Of a DNA stretch of 63,985 nt, positions 1 through 7,991 are shown piece by piece. The position numbers and the translations under genes were made by a program. Every line of letters begins with the position of its first letter. The stretch's first letter is position 1. Source of the stretch: Aciditerrimonas ferrireducens. Lineage in GTDB: Bacteria > Actinomycetota > Acidimicrobiia > Acidimicrobiales > UBA8190. The DNA is taken from positions 1 to 63,985 of the forward strand of contig NZ_JAKHEX010000015.1 of assembly GCF_023130475.1 (NCBI RefSeq), read 5' to 3'. Under the pieces are notes generated by a model, which ran no database searches, was not told the DNA's origin, and saw nothing but the letters and a program-made list of their open reading frames with translations.

Positions 1-524
1 GCAAGGGCGGGGTGGCCTACATCATGAAGACCGAGCACGGCCTGGACCTGCCCCGTCGACTCCAGATCGAGTTCTCGGCAGCCATCCAGCACGTGACCGA
101 GGACACCGGGACCGAGATCACTCCGGAGGAGATGTGGGGGGTCTTCGAACGGGAATACCTTTCGCCGCACCCCTCGATCGAGCTGGTCCGGCACCAGACC
201 ACCACCGAGGACCAGCAGGCCGAGGTGGCCGTGACCCTGCGGGTCGACGGGGAGGTCCGGGAGGCCCGGGGCCGAGGGTCGGGGCCGGTGGCCGCGTTCG
301 TCCACGCCCTGAACAGCGCCCTCGGGACCGACCTGGAGGTCACGGACTACGCCGAGCACGCCCTCCAGGCCGGCTCGGAAGCGACGGCCGCCGCCTACGT
401 CGAGGCGCGCAGCCAAGACGGCGTCCGCTGGGGGGTGGGCATCGACCAGAGCATCCTCGCGGCCTCCTACAAGGCGGTCCTGAGCGCCCTGGGCCGCCTC
501 GAGCGCCTGGCCCCCGAGGGCTGA
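1..524 (+). CDS. leuA: 2-isopropylmalate synthase, C-terminal part (5' end outside window)
   Basis: The frame is open from the first bases of the window (K-G-G-V-A-Y-I-M-K) to a stop at 522-524, so the gene starts upstream. The visible residues match the end of the actinobacterial LeuA family: the KGGVAYIM stretch followed by LPRRLQIEF at the end of the synthase part, then the C-terminal regulatory (LeuA dimer) domain that binds leucine for feedback inhibition. The enzyme condenses acetyl-CoA with 2-oxoisovalerate, the first committed step of leucine synthesis, in the cytoplasm. The catalytic TIM barrel is not in view. Identification rests on family resemblance of about 170 residues. Confidence 0.88.
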   Translation, partial: KGGVAYIMKTEHGLDLPRRLQIEFSAAIQHVTEDTGTEITPEEMWGVFEREYLSPHPSIELVRHQTTTEDQQAEVAVTLRVDGEVREARGRGSGPVAAFVHALNSALGTDLEVTDYAEHALQAGSEATAAAYVEARSQDGVRWGVGIDQSILAASYKAVLSALGRLERLAPEG

Positions 525-564
525 GCGTCCCCAGGGGTGGGCCTCGGGCCGAGGGGTGACAGCC

Positions 565-579
565 ACGGCTCCGAGCCGT
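565..579. terminator. Perfect palindrome downstream of leuA; possible terminator or operator
   Basis: A 7-bp inverted repeat around a single central base (ACGGCTC-C-GAGCCGT), 41 bp after the leuA stop and 60 bp before the next gene. It could fold as a short hairpin followed by TTAGGG or serve as a dyad operator. There is no T tract, so termination is only a guess. Confidence 0.35.
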
Positions 580-639
580 TAGGGTCTCTCACGATCTTTG
601 ACCCGAGGGGGGTCTACGGCGGCCGGAGAAGGAGGGACC

Positions 640-1386
640 ATGCGCTACGAGGGCATCCTGGCGGAGACGGTGCGGATCCAGGGCCACGGTGGCGACGAGA
701 TCGCGGCCTACCTGGCCCGTCCCCTCGGTCCGGGCCCGTTCCCGGGGGTGCTGGTCGTCCACCACATGCCCGGCTGGGACCAGGCGACAAAGGAGATCAC
801 CCGGACCTTCGCCGTGCACGGCTACAACGCCATCTGCCCGCACCTGCACTTCCGGGAGGGGCCCGACGCCAGCCCCGACGACGCCGCGGCGGCCTCCCGG
901 GCCGCCGGCGGGGTGCCCGACGAGCGGTTCCTCGGGGACGCGGCGGGCGCCATCCAGGCCCTGCGGATGCTGCCGACCTCGAACGGCAAGGTCGGGGTCA
1001 TCGGCTACTGCTCCGGTGGCCGCCAAGCCTTCCTGGCGGCCTGCAGCCTGCCGGTGGACGCCTGCGTGGACTGCTACGGGGCGTTCGTGGTGGGCACCCC
1101 GCCGCCCGAGATGCCCATGAAGGTGACCCCGCTCACCGACCGGGTCCAGGACCTGCGGTGCCCGGTCCTCGGCCTCTTCGGCCAGGAGGACAAGTTCCCG
1201 AGCCCCGAGCAGGTCGAGGAGCTCCGGGGCCTTCTGACCACCCACGGCAAGACCTTCGAGTTCCACTCCTACGAGGGGGCCGGCCACGCCTTCTTCGCTG
1301 TGGACCGGCCGAGCTACCGGCCTGAGGCGGCGGTCGACGGCTGGCAGCGGATCTGGGCGTTCTTCGGCCAGCACCTGGCAGCCTGA
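640..1386 (+). CDS. Dienelactone hydrolase family protein
   Basis: A 248-residue alpha/beta hydrolase. The nucleophile elbow is IGYCSGG with Cys124. The acid is probably Asp184 in FGQEDKFPS and the base His216 in GAGHAFF, giving the Cys-Asp-His triad of the dienelactone hydrolase family. VVHHMPGWD near residue 40 is the usual oxyanion strand. The ATG at 640 was chosen because GAAGGAGGG lies just upstream; a longer reading from 598 lacks such a site. Members hydrolyse carboxymethylenebutenolide-type lactones or other small esters; the substrate here is unknown. It lies 12 bp upstream of a small conserved gene, probably in the same operon. Confidence 0.85.
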   Translation: MRYEGILAETVRIQGHGGDEIAAYLARPLGPGPFPGVLVVHHMPGWDQATKEITRTFAVHGYNAICPHLHFREGPDASPDDAAAASRAAGGVPDERFLGDAAGAIQALRMLPTSNGKVGVIGYCSGGRQAFLAACSLPVDACVDCYGAFVVGTPPPEMPMKVTPLTDRVQDLRCPVLGLFGQEDKFPSPEQVEELRGLLTTHGKTFEFHSYEGAGHAFFAVDRPSYRPEAAVDGWQRIWAFFGQHLAA

Positions 1387-1398
1387 GAGGAGCGGGCG

Positions 1399-1674
1399 GT
1401 GTGCACCTACGTGACCGAGCGGACGAGCGTGGTCGGATCGGGCAAGGGCCCCGAGGGGTGGTTCCGGCTGTCCCACGCCACGGTCTACTTCGACCATCCG
1501 TTCCACGCCCCGCTGGAGCACTCGTTGAACATCGACTTCGTCGACGAGCAGGCCGGGCCGGGGAAGCGGGTGGCGGTCGAGCTCAGCCCGGCGTCGGCTC
1601 GGGCCCTGGTGGCCTGCATCGAAGCGGCCCTGGCCGCCGCCGGTCCCCTGGCCGACGGGGCGGAAGGCAGTTGA
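1399..1674 (+). CDS. Small conserved protein, possibly DUF6295 family
   Basis: A 91-residue protein starting at GTG 1399 after a GAGGAGCGGG site, 12 bp behind the hydrolase stop. The text (MCTY start, SGKGPEGWF, HATVYFDHPFHAP, HSLNIDFV, VAVELSPASARALV) is recognisable as a small actinobacterial family that I believe is DUF6295 and that recurs next to dienelactone hydrolases. The conserved Cys and His residues could bind metal or a cofactor, but no function is established. The family name is from memory and should be checked. Confidence 0.65.
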   Translation: MCTYVTERTSVVGSGKGPEGWFRLSHATVYFDHPFHAPLEHSLNIDFVDEQAGPGKRVAVELSPASARALVACIEAALAAAGPLADGAEGS

Positions 1675-1786
1675 CGCCACCCCTGACCCGGCGGTAAGAC
1701 TACGGAGCGTGGGGAGTGCTCGGGAAGGCGGAAACCCGGGCCCGAAGGCTCGGCGGCACCGGCTGGAGGCCGGAACGGAGGGAGCG

Positions 1787-2053
1787 ATGGAACGCTGCGG
1801 GGGGATCGCCGTCGTCCACCTCGACGGGAGCTTCGCCGCTTGCACCGAGGAGCTGCTGGGTCGGCCCTGTGCCGGCCCGGGGGCCCCGCACGCCGAGGAG
1901 GTCTCCTGCGAGGCCCTGACCGGCCCGGGCGGGTGCGAGCACTGCGAGGTGGTGTACCAGGCCGAGAGCCTCTTGGCCGGGAACAGCTGGCGGAGCCACG
2001 TGGCGGCGGCCGAAGAGGTCCCGCCGCCGTCGTGGCTGCCGCCGGGCGCATAG
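1787..2053 (+). CDS. Small cysteine-containing hypothetical protein
   Basis: 88 residues from ATG 1787, preceded by ACGGAGGGAGCG; the frame is open further upstream to 1709 but without a good start. It has seven cysteines, including a GCEHCEVVY pair, and a short proline-rich C-terminus (PPPSWLPPGA). The cysteine spacing suggests a small metal or redox site, but I do not recognise the family. Coding potential is supported mainly by the ribosome binding site and the cysteine pattern. Confidence 0.5.
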   Translation: MERCGGIAVVHLDGSFAACTEELLGRPCAGPGAPHAEEVSCEALTGPGGCEHCEVVYQAESLLAGNSWRSHVAAAEEVPPPSWLPPGA

Positions 2054-2138
2054 CGCCCGTCCACTGACTGGCCAGCGCGCTCGACTCCGTGCCGGGGCCG
2101 GGCGTCGTAGGTCTGGCTCTCCGGCCAGGAGGTGCAGC

Positions 2139-2711
2139 TCACCCCGCGTGGCCGGTGCTCGTCCCCGCGGCGTGGGCAGCGGTGGTCGATCGGGCGTCCT
2201 GCAGATCGGCGAGAAGGGCGGTGGCTGCTCGATTGGTGGCCTGGGCCAGGGTCTCGAGACCCTGGCGGGCCAAGGTGGCATCGTAGGCCTGGACGGTCGG
2301 GGCCGCGACGAGGGCGGCCAGGCCGCCCTGGAGGCTCTGGAGATCGCTCAGGAGCTCCTGGCGCTGCAGGGTGACGGCTGGGGGCACCTGGAGGCTGCGG
2401 GCGGTGTGCGCGAGGCCCGCCCAGGCCGCGTCCAGCTGGCGGTCGACCGCCTGCACGCAGGCCAGGCGGCCGGGCCGGCCGGGGGCTGGGCAGTGGCTGG
2501 CCTGCCGCTCGGCGCTGGCTACGGCGTCGCCGGTGGCGGTCAGGGCGGCTTGGAGGGCCCGGACAGTGGGCGAGCCGGTGCTGGCGGTCGGCCGGGGGGC
2601 GTGGTGGCTCGCCCCGGTGAGCTCGCCCCGGAACCCGAGGACGGCAAGGCCCGTCCCGACCAGGCCGACGACGGCCGCCAAGCGCCAGGAACGGGGGCGG
2701 GTTCGGGCCAC
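2139..2711 (-). CDS. Hypothetical secreted or membrane-anchored protein
   Basis: 190 residues from GTG 2711. Residues 1-28 carry a basic start (MARTRPRSWR) and a hydrophobic stretch (AAVVGLVGTGLAVLGF), so it is a signal-anchor or signal peptide. The rest is Ala/Gln/Leu-rich and probably helical, with an isolated Cys pair near residues 75 and 86. No known domain recognised. It is transcribed away from csrA, and the two starts share the 111-bp gap 2712-2822, in which I see no convincing promoter. Confidence 0.55.
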   Translation of the reverse strand: MARTRPRSWRLAAVVGLVGTGLAVLGFRGELTGASHHAPRPTASTGSPTVRALQAALTATGDAVASAERQASHCPAPGRPGRLACVQAVDRQLDAAWAGLAHTARSLQVPPAVTLQRQELLSDLQSLQGGLAALVAAPTVQAYDATLARQGLETLAQATNRAATALLADLQDARSTTAAHAAGTSTGHAG

Positions 2712-2822
2712 GACCTATACTCCCGAGCGCCGACCGGCCGGGAGGGGGAGTGGACGCCGGCGGGAGCGGCCCCGGCCGCCAAGAGGAGGCCGGGACACGA
2801 GCTGACGAAGGGAAGCGGGGCC

Positions 2823-3143
2823 GTGCTCGTACTCAGCCGCCGGACGCGGGACTCCATCGTGATCGGCCACGACATCGTCGTGACCGTCTTGTCCATCGGT
2901 CGGGACCACGTCCGGCTGGGCATCGAGGCCCCACCCGAGGTGCAGGTCCATCGGGAAGAGGTCTACCGGGCCATCCAGGAGGCCAACCGCGCGGCTGCTG
3001 CGACCTCGGGGGACGAGGCCGCCCTGGCGGACCTGGCCCGGGCTGCCCGGGGAGAACCGGGGACGGCCGCCCCGAGCGAGCCGGCTCCCCCGGCCGCAGC
3101 GCCTCACGCCGAGGCGCCGACCAAGGGCTCGGCGACGCCGTAG
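2823..3143 (+). CDS. csrA: Carbon storage regulator CsrA with C-terminal extension
   Basis: RNA-binding translational repressor that in flagellated Gram-positives blocks flagellin mRNA and is antagonised by FliW. The N-terminal 60 residues are a clear CsrA domain: MLVLSRR, IVIGHDIVVTV, VRLGIEAP, VHREEVYRAIQ. The family is usually 60-75 residues; this one has 106, with an Ala/Pro-rich tail of about 45 residues. Start GTG 2823 is set by homology (Met-Leu-Val-Leu-Ser), with a GAAGGGAAGCGGGG site upstream. The gene runs towards fliW and their 3' ends overlap by 40 bp. Confidence 0.9.
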   Translation: MLVLSRRTRDSIVIGHDIVVTVLSIGRDHVRLGIEAPPEVQVHREEVYRAIQEANRAAAATSGDEAALADLARAARGEPGTAAPSEPAPPAAAPHAEAPTKGSATP

Positions 3144-3601
3144 CCCGAGTCGAGCTGGACCACCTGGCCGGCCTGGCCGGTCCGGCGGTGGACGACCAGG
3201 GGACCGAGGAGGTTGGCCGTCGGCGCCTGGCCGGGCCGCAGGGTCACGAGCACCAGGACCTCAGCGTCCTCCGCGGCCCGGAGCCCGAGCCGGCTGGCCC
3301 AGTCCTCGTCCACCTCGACCCGGTAGTCGGGGAAGAGCAGGCCCGGGGGCACCACCGTGAACCCCAGGCCCGGCTGGTCCAGGCTCTGCAGGCGGGCGAA
3401 GGGCGCGAGCGCGGGGCCGAGGGGTTCCAGGGCGAAGGCGCGGGCCTCGGGGAACCCCGGGAGGCCGTGCTCGAAGTGGAGGACTGGCGGGATCCCCACC
3501 TCGGCCAGCGCACCGGCCCCGCCGGCGTCGGGGGGTGCCGGTGGCTCCCCGGGCGCAAGCGGACTGCCGGTGCGGGCCAGGGGGGTGATGACGGTGGGCA
3601 C
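3104..3601 (-). CDS. fliW: Flagellar assembly factor FliW
   Basis: 165 residues. The core HFEHGLPGFPEARAF and the following FARLQSLDQPGLGF, LLFPDYRVEV and ANLLGPLVV are FliW hallmarks. FliW binds CsrA and flagellin, releasing translation when flagellin is exported. It has an unusual 35-residue proline-rich N-terminus. Start GTG 3601 has GGAGG just upstream. It is the last gene of the flgN-flgK-flgL-fliW run, 16 bp behind flgL, and converges on csrA. Confidence 0.92.
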   Translation of the reverse strand: MPTVITPLARTGSPLAPGEPPAPPDAGGAGALAEVGIPPVLHFEHGLPGFPEARAFALEPLGPALAPFARLQSLDQPGLGFTVVPPGLLFPDYRVEVDEDWASRLGLRAAEDAEVLVLVTLRPGQAPTANLLGPLVVHRRTGQAGQVVQLDSGYGVAEPLVGASA

Positions 3602-3617
3602 AGGGGTCCTCCGAGGG

Positions 3618-4589
3618 TCAGGGGAGCAGGAAGTTCGCGAGGGAGGTCTGGGCGGTCTGGGCAGTGGCCCAAAGCGCCTGCTGGTAGGCCTGCTGGGCCT
3701 CGGCCAGCTGGGTGCTGACCTGGGGCAGGTTCACGTTCTGCACCGCGCCGAGCTGGTCCTGGAGGGCCTGCTGAGTGGCGGTGGCCTGCTCCGAGAACGC
3801 CTGCATGTTCTGGTAGGCGGCACCCAGCTGGGCAGCGGCGTTCTCCATCTTGCCGAGGAAGGACTGAACGGGTGAGAGAAGGCTCTGCGCGCCGGAGAGG
3901 TTCCCGGCATTGAGCGCCCCGCTGATCTGCGCCAACAGACCGTTCGTCCCGAGTAGGCCAGAAGCCGCGCTCGACTGCAGATTCGAACCGGTGATCGGCG
4001 GAGTGGTCGAGGAACTGGACCCAAAGACCTGGTCGCCGGTGATGGCGATCTGGACCTGGGTGCCGGGGGCCACGGTCCGAGTGGGGATGGTCGAGCCCCC
4101 TTGGTAGGCGCCATTGTTGAACGGCGGTTGGCTCGAGGTCCCCGAGAAGATGTACTGCCCGTCGTACTGCGCGTTGGCCAGGCCGGCGAGTTGCTGCTCG
4201 GCCGAGTTGATCTGGTCAGCGATCCCAGTGATGGCCGCTTGCTGACCGGAGAGGGCGCTGCCGGAGATGGACTCGACCGCCTGGGCCACCCCTTGGAGCA
4301 CCGAGATGGCCTGGTTGACCGTGGAGACCCCTTCTTTGAGCCAGCCGAGGCCGTTGTTCGCGTTCGACACGTACTGCTGCGCCCGGGCGACCGAGGCGCC
4401 AAGCGTCATGACCTCATAGGTGCCCGCCGGGTTGTCCGAGGGCTGGTTGATGGTGGACCCGGTGGCGATCTGCTCCTCGAGGTTCGCCTGCTGGGTCTGG
4501 GCGGTGGCGATGTCGGCGACGAGGCCCTGGGCGATGGTGAGAGGGGTGGGGACGAGGGCCGGTGGCGTGGCCGAGGAGATCATGGTCAT
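3618..4589 (-). CDS. flgL: Flagellar hook-associated protein 3 (hook-filament junction)
   Basis: 323 residues, near the usual 300-320. The N-terminal heptad-rich helix holds the flagellin-like signature (LEEQIATGSTINQPSDNPAG) and the C-terminus has the matching coiled coil (TQLAEAQQAYQQALWATAQ). FlgL forms the ring between FlgK and the filament and is exported by the flagellar type III system. It sits 92 bp downstream of flgK; that gap shows no strong promoter. It has Ser/Gln-rich exported-protein composition. Confidence 0.93.
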   Translation of the reverse strand: MTMISSATPPALVPTPLTIAQGLVADIATAQTQQANLEEQIATGSTINQPSDNPAGTYEVMTLGASVARAQQYVSNANNGLGWLKEGVSTVNQAISVLQGVAQAVESISGSALSGQQAAITGIADQINSAEQQLAGLANAQYDGQYIFSGTSSQPPFNNGAYQGGSTIPTRTVAPGTQVQIAITGDQVFGSSSSTTPPITGSNLQSSAASGLLGTNGLLAQISGALNAGNLSGAQSLLSPVQSFLGKMENAAAQLGAAYQNMQAFSEQATATQQALQDQLGAVQNVNLPQVSTQLAEAQQAYQQALWATAQTAQTSLANFLLP

Positions 4590-4681
4590 GGTCGGCTCCC
4601 ACGGGTTCGGTCGGGGATCGGGTCGCCCACCTCGGGGCGCCCGTGCTTGCCTTCGGTCGAAGCAGGGTGACGGCCCACGGC

Positions 4682-6082
4682 TCAGACCGCCTGGATGAGG
4701 GACTGGAGCATCTGGTTCGCGCTGTTCACCACGTCGGCTGACGCCTGGTAGGCGTGCTGGTAGGAGAGCATGGCGATGAGCTGCTGGCTGGTGTTCACCC
4801 CGGCGATCTCCTCCAGGTTCTGCTGCGCCGCGGTCGCCACCGACGTGGCGGTCTGCACCGTCGCGTTCTGCTGCTGCACCGTGCTGCCGATCTGCTGGAT
4901 CAAGGTGTTGTAGTCGGCGTTCGGGTTGCCTGCTGTTTTGAGAGACGTACTCCCTGCGGGCGTGTAGCTGATCGGGCCGGTCTGGGCGGAGCCGGCCTCG
5001 GCGATGGCCTGGGCGTTGGCTCCGTTCGCGCTCGTCCCGGAACCACCGACCGAGGACACTGCCAGGGTGCCTTGCGGATCTGCCACGACCGTCGGGTTCA
5101 CCGACAAGGTGGCGGCGGTGATCCCGGTGGTCGTCGCGTTCGGCCCCGAGGTGCCGGCGAGGACGAAGAGCGGGTCGCCGGCCATCCCGGTCGTCGTCGT
5201 GTACCCCTGGCTGAGCAGGCCGTCCACCGCGGACGCCAGGTCCTGGGCGGTGGCGTCGAGCTGCTGCTGGATCCCCGGCAGATCGCTGTTCAGGGATTGG
5301 AGCAGGCCCCCGGCGCTGCCCCCGACGCTGCTCAGGGCGACGGACTGCTGGACGGCCAGGCTGGTGGCGGTGGTGTCCTGGACGAGGGTGATGCCGCCGA
5401 CGGCCAGGGTGACGGTGCCGTTGGGCTGGTCGGTGGCCTGGACCCCGAGGTCCTTCGCCAGCTGGCTCACGACCTGGTTCCGCTGGTCGACGAGGGCGTT
5501 CGGGGAGGCACCGGAGGAGGCGACGGTGACGATCTGGCCGTTGAGCTGGGCGACCTGGGCGAGGAGGGTGTTGTCCTGGGCGACGAGGCTCGACAGTCGG
5601 CTCGACGCGTCGGCCCCGGCCTGGGCGAGCTCCTGGGCGGTCTGGTTGAACGTGGTGGCCAGACCCTGGGCCTGCTCGACCACCTGGGTGTAGGGGGCGG
5701 GGGAGGTCGGGTTCTGGTCGATGGCGTCCCAGGCGTTCCAGAAGGAGGCCAGCTGGCTGGAGATCGCCCCGCTGCCGTTGGGCTCGGGGAAGAGGCTCTG
5801 GATCTGCTGGAGGACCTGCTGGCGGGCGGTGGCCTGCGCCAGGTTGGCCTGGGCCTGGTTGTCGACCGTCTGGGCCAGCTGGGCGGGGACCTGGCTGATG
5901 CCGAGGACCTCGACCCCCGAGCCGACCCCGTTGGGCCCAGGGACGGGCATGGTGGTGAGGTTCGGGGTCTCGGCCACATAACCCGGCGTGGTCGCGTTCG
6001 CCAGGTTCTCCGAGACTGTGTCCATGCCCGTCTGCTGGGCCGCGAGGGCCGAGGCGGCGATCTCCAGGCTGAGGTTGCTCAT
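4682..6082 (-). CDS. flgK: Flagellar hook-associated protein 1
   Basis: 466 residues. The N-terminus (SLEIAASALAAQQTGMD then ENLANATTPGYV) is the rod/hook-type signature, and the C-terminus (YQHAYQASADVVNSANQMLQSL) is the paired coiled coil. FlgK caps the hook and accepts FlgL. Start ATG 6082 follows a GGAGGACAGAGGACC site. Its chaperone gene flgN lies 34 bp upstream in the same operon. Confidence 0.94.
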   Translation of the reverse strand: MSNLSLEIAASALAAQQTGMDTVSENLANATTPGYVAETPNLTTMPVPGPNGVGSGVEVLGISQVPAQLAQTVDNQAQANLAQATARQQVLQQIQSLFPEPNGSGAISSQLASFWNAWDAIDQNPTSPAPYTQVVEQAQGLATTFNQTAQELAQAGADASSRLSSLVAQDNTLLAQVAQLNGQIVTVASSGASPNALVDQRNQVVSQLAKDLGVQATDQPNGTVTLAVGGITLVQDTTATSLAVQQSVALSSVGGSAGGLLQSLNSDLPGIQQQLDATAQDLASAVDGLLSQGYTTTTGMAGDPLFVLAGTSGPNATTTGITAATLSVNPTVVADPQGTLAVSSVGGSGTSANGANAQAIAEAGSAQTGPISYTPAGSTSLKTAGNPNADYNTLIQQIGSTVQQQNATVQTATSVATAAQQNLEEIAGVNTSQQLIAMLSYQHAYQASADVVNSANQMLQSLIQAV

Positions 6083-6116
6083 CGGGTCCTCTGTCCTCCG
6101 GAGGCTGGCAGGCGGG

Positions 6117-6602
6117 TCAGGCCCGGGTGTCGACCAGGACCGCTTCGGGCCGGGACCGCGGCCGGTGGGCGGATTGGGGGGTGCCGAGCAGCGGCGAGGC
6201 GCCGAGCAGGGCCAGGGCGTCGCTCGTCGCGGCCAGCTGCTGGGCGAGGAGCTGGCGGAGCTGGTCGGCGAGGCGGTCCACCGTCCCGAGCTGCTCGAGG
6301 AGGGTCGAGCGCAGCTCGAGGAGGGGCGCTCGCTCCTCCGGGTCGAGCCGCTCGGCCACTGCCCGGAGGGGCGCGCCGGGTTCGAGACCCACGGCGGGGG
6401 CCAGCTCGGCGAGGATCTCGACCCGGCGCTGCTCGGCGGCCTCCAGGCGGACGAGGGCCGTCTGGAGGCTGGCGGTGGCCCGGGCCAGGTGGCGGGCCCG
6501 GCCGGCCCCGGCGAAGAGCAGGGTCTGTTCCAGGGAGAAGGTCAGGTCCTCGAGGGCCTCCCGGGTCTCCCAGAGCACGAAGGTCAACTGGTCGACGGCC
6601 AT
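6117..6602 (-). CDS. flgN: FlgN-type flagellar chaperone
   Basis: 161 residues, largely helical, with the FlgN-family heptad pattern (LWETREALEDLTFSLEQTLLF, then LLELRSTLLEQLGTVDRLADQL) and a disordered C-terminus. FlgN keeps FlgK and FlgL monomers soluble before export, and flgK and flgL are the next two genes. Start ATG 6602 has no ribosome binding site. A sigma28-like -10 element ends 7 bp before it, so the mRNA may be leaderless. The assignment rests on context plus helical pattern; sequence conservation in this family is low. Confidence 0.75.
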   Translation of the reverse strand: MAVDQLTFVLWETREALEDLTFSLEQTLLFAGAGRARHLARATASLQTALVRLEAAEQRRVEILAELAPAVGLEPGAPLRAVAERLDPEERAPLLELRSTLLEQLGTVDRLADQLRQLLAQQLAATSDALALLGASPLLGTPQSAHRPRSRPEAVLVDTRA

Positions 6603-6609
6603 GGCTCTG

Positions 6610-6637
6610 GTATCGGCAGGCCGGTGCCCGAGGTGTA
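6610..6637 (-). promoter_or_regulatory. Sigma28-like promoter for flgN-flgK-flgL-fliW
   Basis: On the minus strand, TACA-N16-GCCGATAC, with the -10 element 7 bp before the flgN ATG. The -10 is exact and the spacer is the same 16 bp seen at nine other sites; the -35 matches TCAA in three of four positions only when read loosely. Transcription would start at or very near the start codon. Confidence 0.65.
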
Positions 6638-6654
6638 GGGCGAGCCTGGCCGGC

Positions 6655-7239
6655 TTACTGCTGGAGGACGAAGCTGCCGGTGAAGAGGACCTGGACCACC
6701 TGGGGCGAGCCGTCCACCGGGCCGAGGATCTGCTGGATCCGCGCCAGCATGGCCTGCTGGGCGGCGGCCCGGCCGCTCGGGGAGAGGAGCTGGGCGTAGG
6801 TGTCGGAGCCGAGGACCGAGATGACGGCGTTCTCGATGGCAGGCTCGTCCTTGGTCAGCTCCTTGCTGTTCGCCACCGTCGTGAGCTGCAGAGCGATGCC
6901 GGTCTGCACCAGTTTGCCGTCGGCGGTGGTGACGGTGATGGGGGAGGTCGTCGGGAGGGGGTAGACGACGCCGTCCGGGGCCGGGTGACCGGGCTGGTAG
7001 TGGGGCTTCAAGAACAGCCCCTTCTCCTTGAAGCCGATCAGGGCGAGGAGGACGACGGCGCCGATGAGCAGGGGCAGCTTCTTCTTCTTGGGCTTGCCCT
7101 CGGCAGCATCGTCCTTCTCTTTGCTCTTCCCCTTGGCGGCCTTCGGGTCGCTGGCCGGAGCCGGCCCGGCCGGGCGTTGCTCCCGGGTCGGCCAGCTTCG
7201 GGGGGCCTGGGGTGGGGTGGCAGGGCTCGGCATGCTCAT
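6655..7239 (-). CDS. fliL: Flagellar basal body-associated protein FliL
   Basis: 194 residues. A long basic cytoplasmic segment (residues 1-54, ending KKKK) precedes one membrane helix (about 55-70, PLLIGAVVLLALIGF), then a periplasmic-type domain with VYPLPTTSPITVTTADGKLV and the C-terminal FTGSFVLQ. FliL surrounds the MotAB stator and modulates torque. Its start overlaps the motB stop by 4 bp, which fits a role with the stator. Confidence 0.88.
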   Translation of the reverse strand: MSMPSPATPPQAPRSWPTREQRPAGPAPASDPKAAKGKSKEKDDAAEGKPKKKKLPLLIGAVVLLALIGFKEKGLFLKPHYQPGHPAPDGVVYPLPTTSPITVTTADGKLVQTGIALQLTTVANSKELTKDEPAIENAVISVLGSDTYAQLLSPSGRAAAQQAMLARIQQILGPVDGSPQVVQVLFTGSFVLQQ

Positions 7240-7991
7240 GGTTGTTGTTGTCCTGGTCCGAGGATCACGATGTCGACCCGGCGGTTGCGGGCCATGTTCG
7301 CCGGGGTGGTGTTCGGCGCCACCGGGTGGGTGCTGCCGAAGCCCAGGGCGACCAAGCGGTTGTGGTTGATGCCGTCGACCTTGTAGAGCCGGACGACGAC
7401 GTTGACCGCCCGCATGGCCGAGAGCTCGGTGTTCGTGGTGTAGGGGCCGCCGATGATCGGCTCGTCGTCGGTGAAGCCCTCGACGTCGATGGCGTTCGTG
7501 TCCGTGCGGAGCACCGAGGCGATGGTGTCGACCACCTCGTCCCCGGCCGGGCCGAGGCTGGCCGAGTCGATGGCGTAGAAGACCTTGTCCGAGAGGATCT
7601 GGACCACGAGACCCTGCTTGGAGATGGTCTCGGTGGCAAGACCCGAGAGGCCCTTGGCGGCCAGGGCCGCCTGGATCTGCTGGTCGATGGTGCTGAGGGG
7701 CTGCTGGCCAGGACTGGCCGAGGTGCTGGACGAGGCGGTGCTCGACTGGCTGCTGTTGCCAGGTTGGGTCGCCGAGGCGGTCTGGCTGCCGGCGGTGGGG
7801 ATGAGCGAGGCGTTCTGGAGCAGGCCGTTCGAGCTGGGCAGGAGGCCCGGGTTCGGGTTGAAGGTCTCCCGGAGGCCAAGGGCCAGGGCCTCGAACTTCT
7901 TCTGGTTGATGGTGGAGACGGCGAAGAGGACGATGAAGAGGGCGAGCAGCAGGGTGATCATGTCGGAGTAGGTGAGCAGCCAGCGCTCCAT
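7236..7991 (-). CDS. motB: Flagellar motor stator protein MotB
   Basis: 251 residues. A single N-terminal membrane helix, LTYSDMITLLLALFIVLFAV, holds the proton-binding aspartate (Asp10). After a Ser/Gln-rich linker comes an OmpA-like peptidoglycan-binding domain (about 140-240; TNTELSAMRAVNVV, then VALGFGSTHPVAPNTTPANMARNRRV). The cytoplasmic N-terminus is about 10 residues shorter than usual because the gene starts inside the end of motA (34-bp overlap). Translational coupling with motA is likely. Confidence 0.93.
   Translation of the reverse strand: MERWLLTYSDMITLLLALFIVLFAVSTINQKKFEALALGLRETFNPNPGLLPSSNGLLQNASLIPTAGSQTASATQPGNSSQSSTASSSTSASPGQQPLSTIDQQIQAALAAKGLSGLATETISKQGLVVQILSDKVFYAIDSASLGPAGDEVVDTIASVLRTDTNAIDVEGFTDDEPIIGGPYTTNTELSAMRAVNVVVRLYKVDGINHNRLVALGFGSTHPVAPNTTPANMARNRRVDIVILGPGQQQP

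Noticed and set aside
2148..2822. An N-terminal extension of csrA giving a 331-residue protein
   Set aside because: The CsrA fold starts exactly at GTG 2823. The extension is antisense to the 190-residue gene and has no recognisable domain.
2712..2822. A sigma28-like promoter for csrA (GCCGACC at about 2729)
   Set aside because: No TCAA-like box at the right distance and the GAT core is broken.
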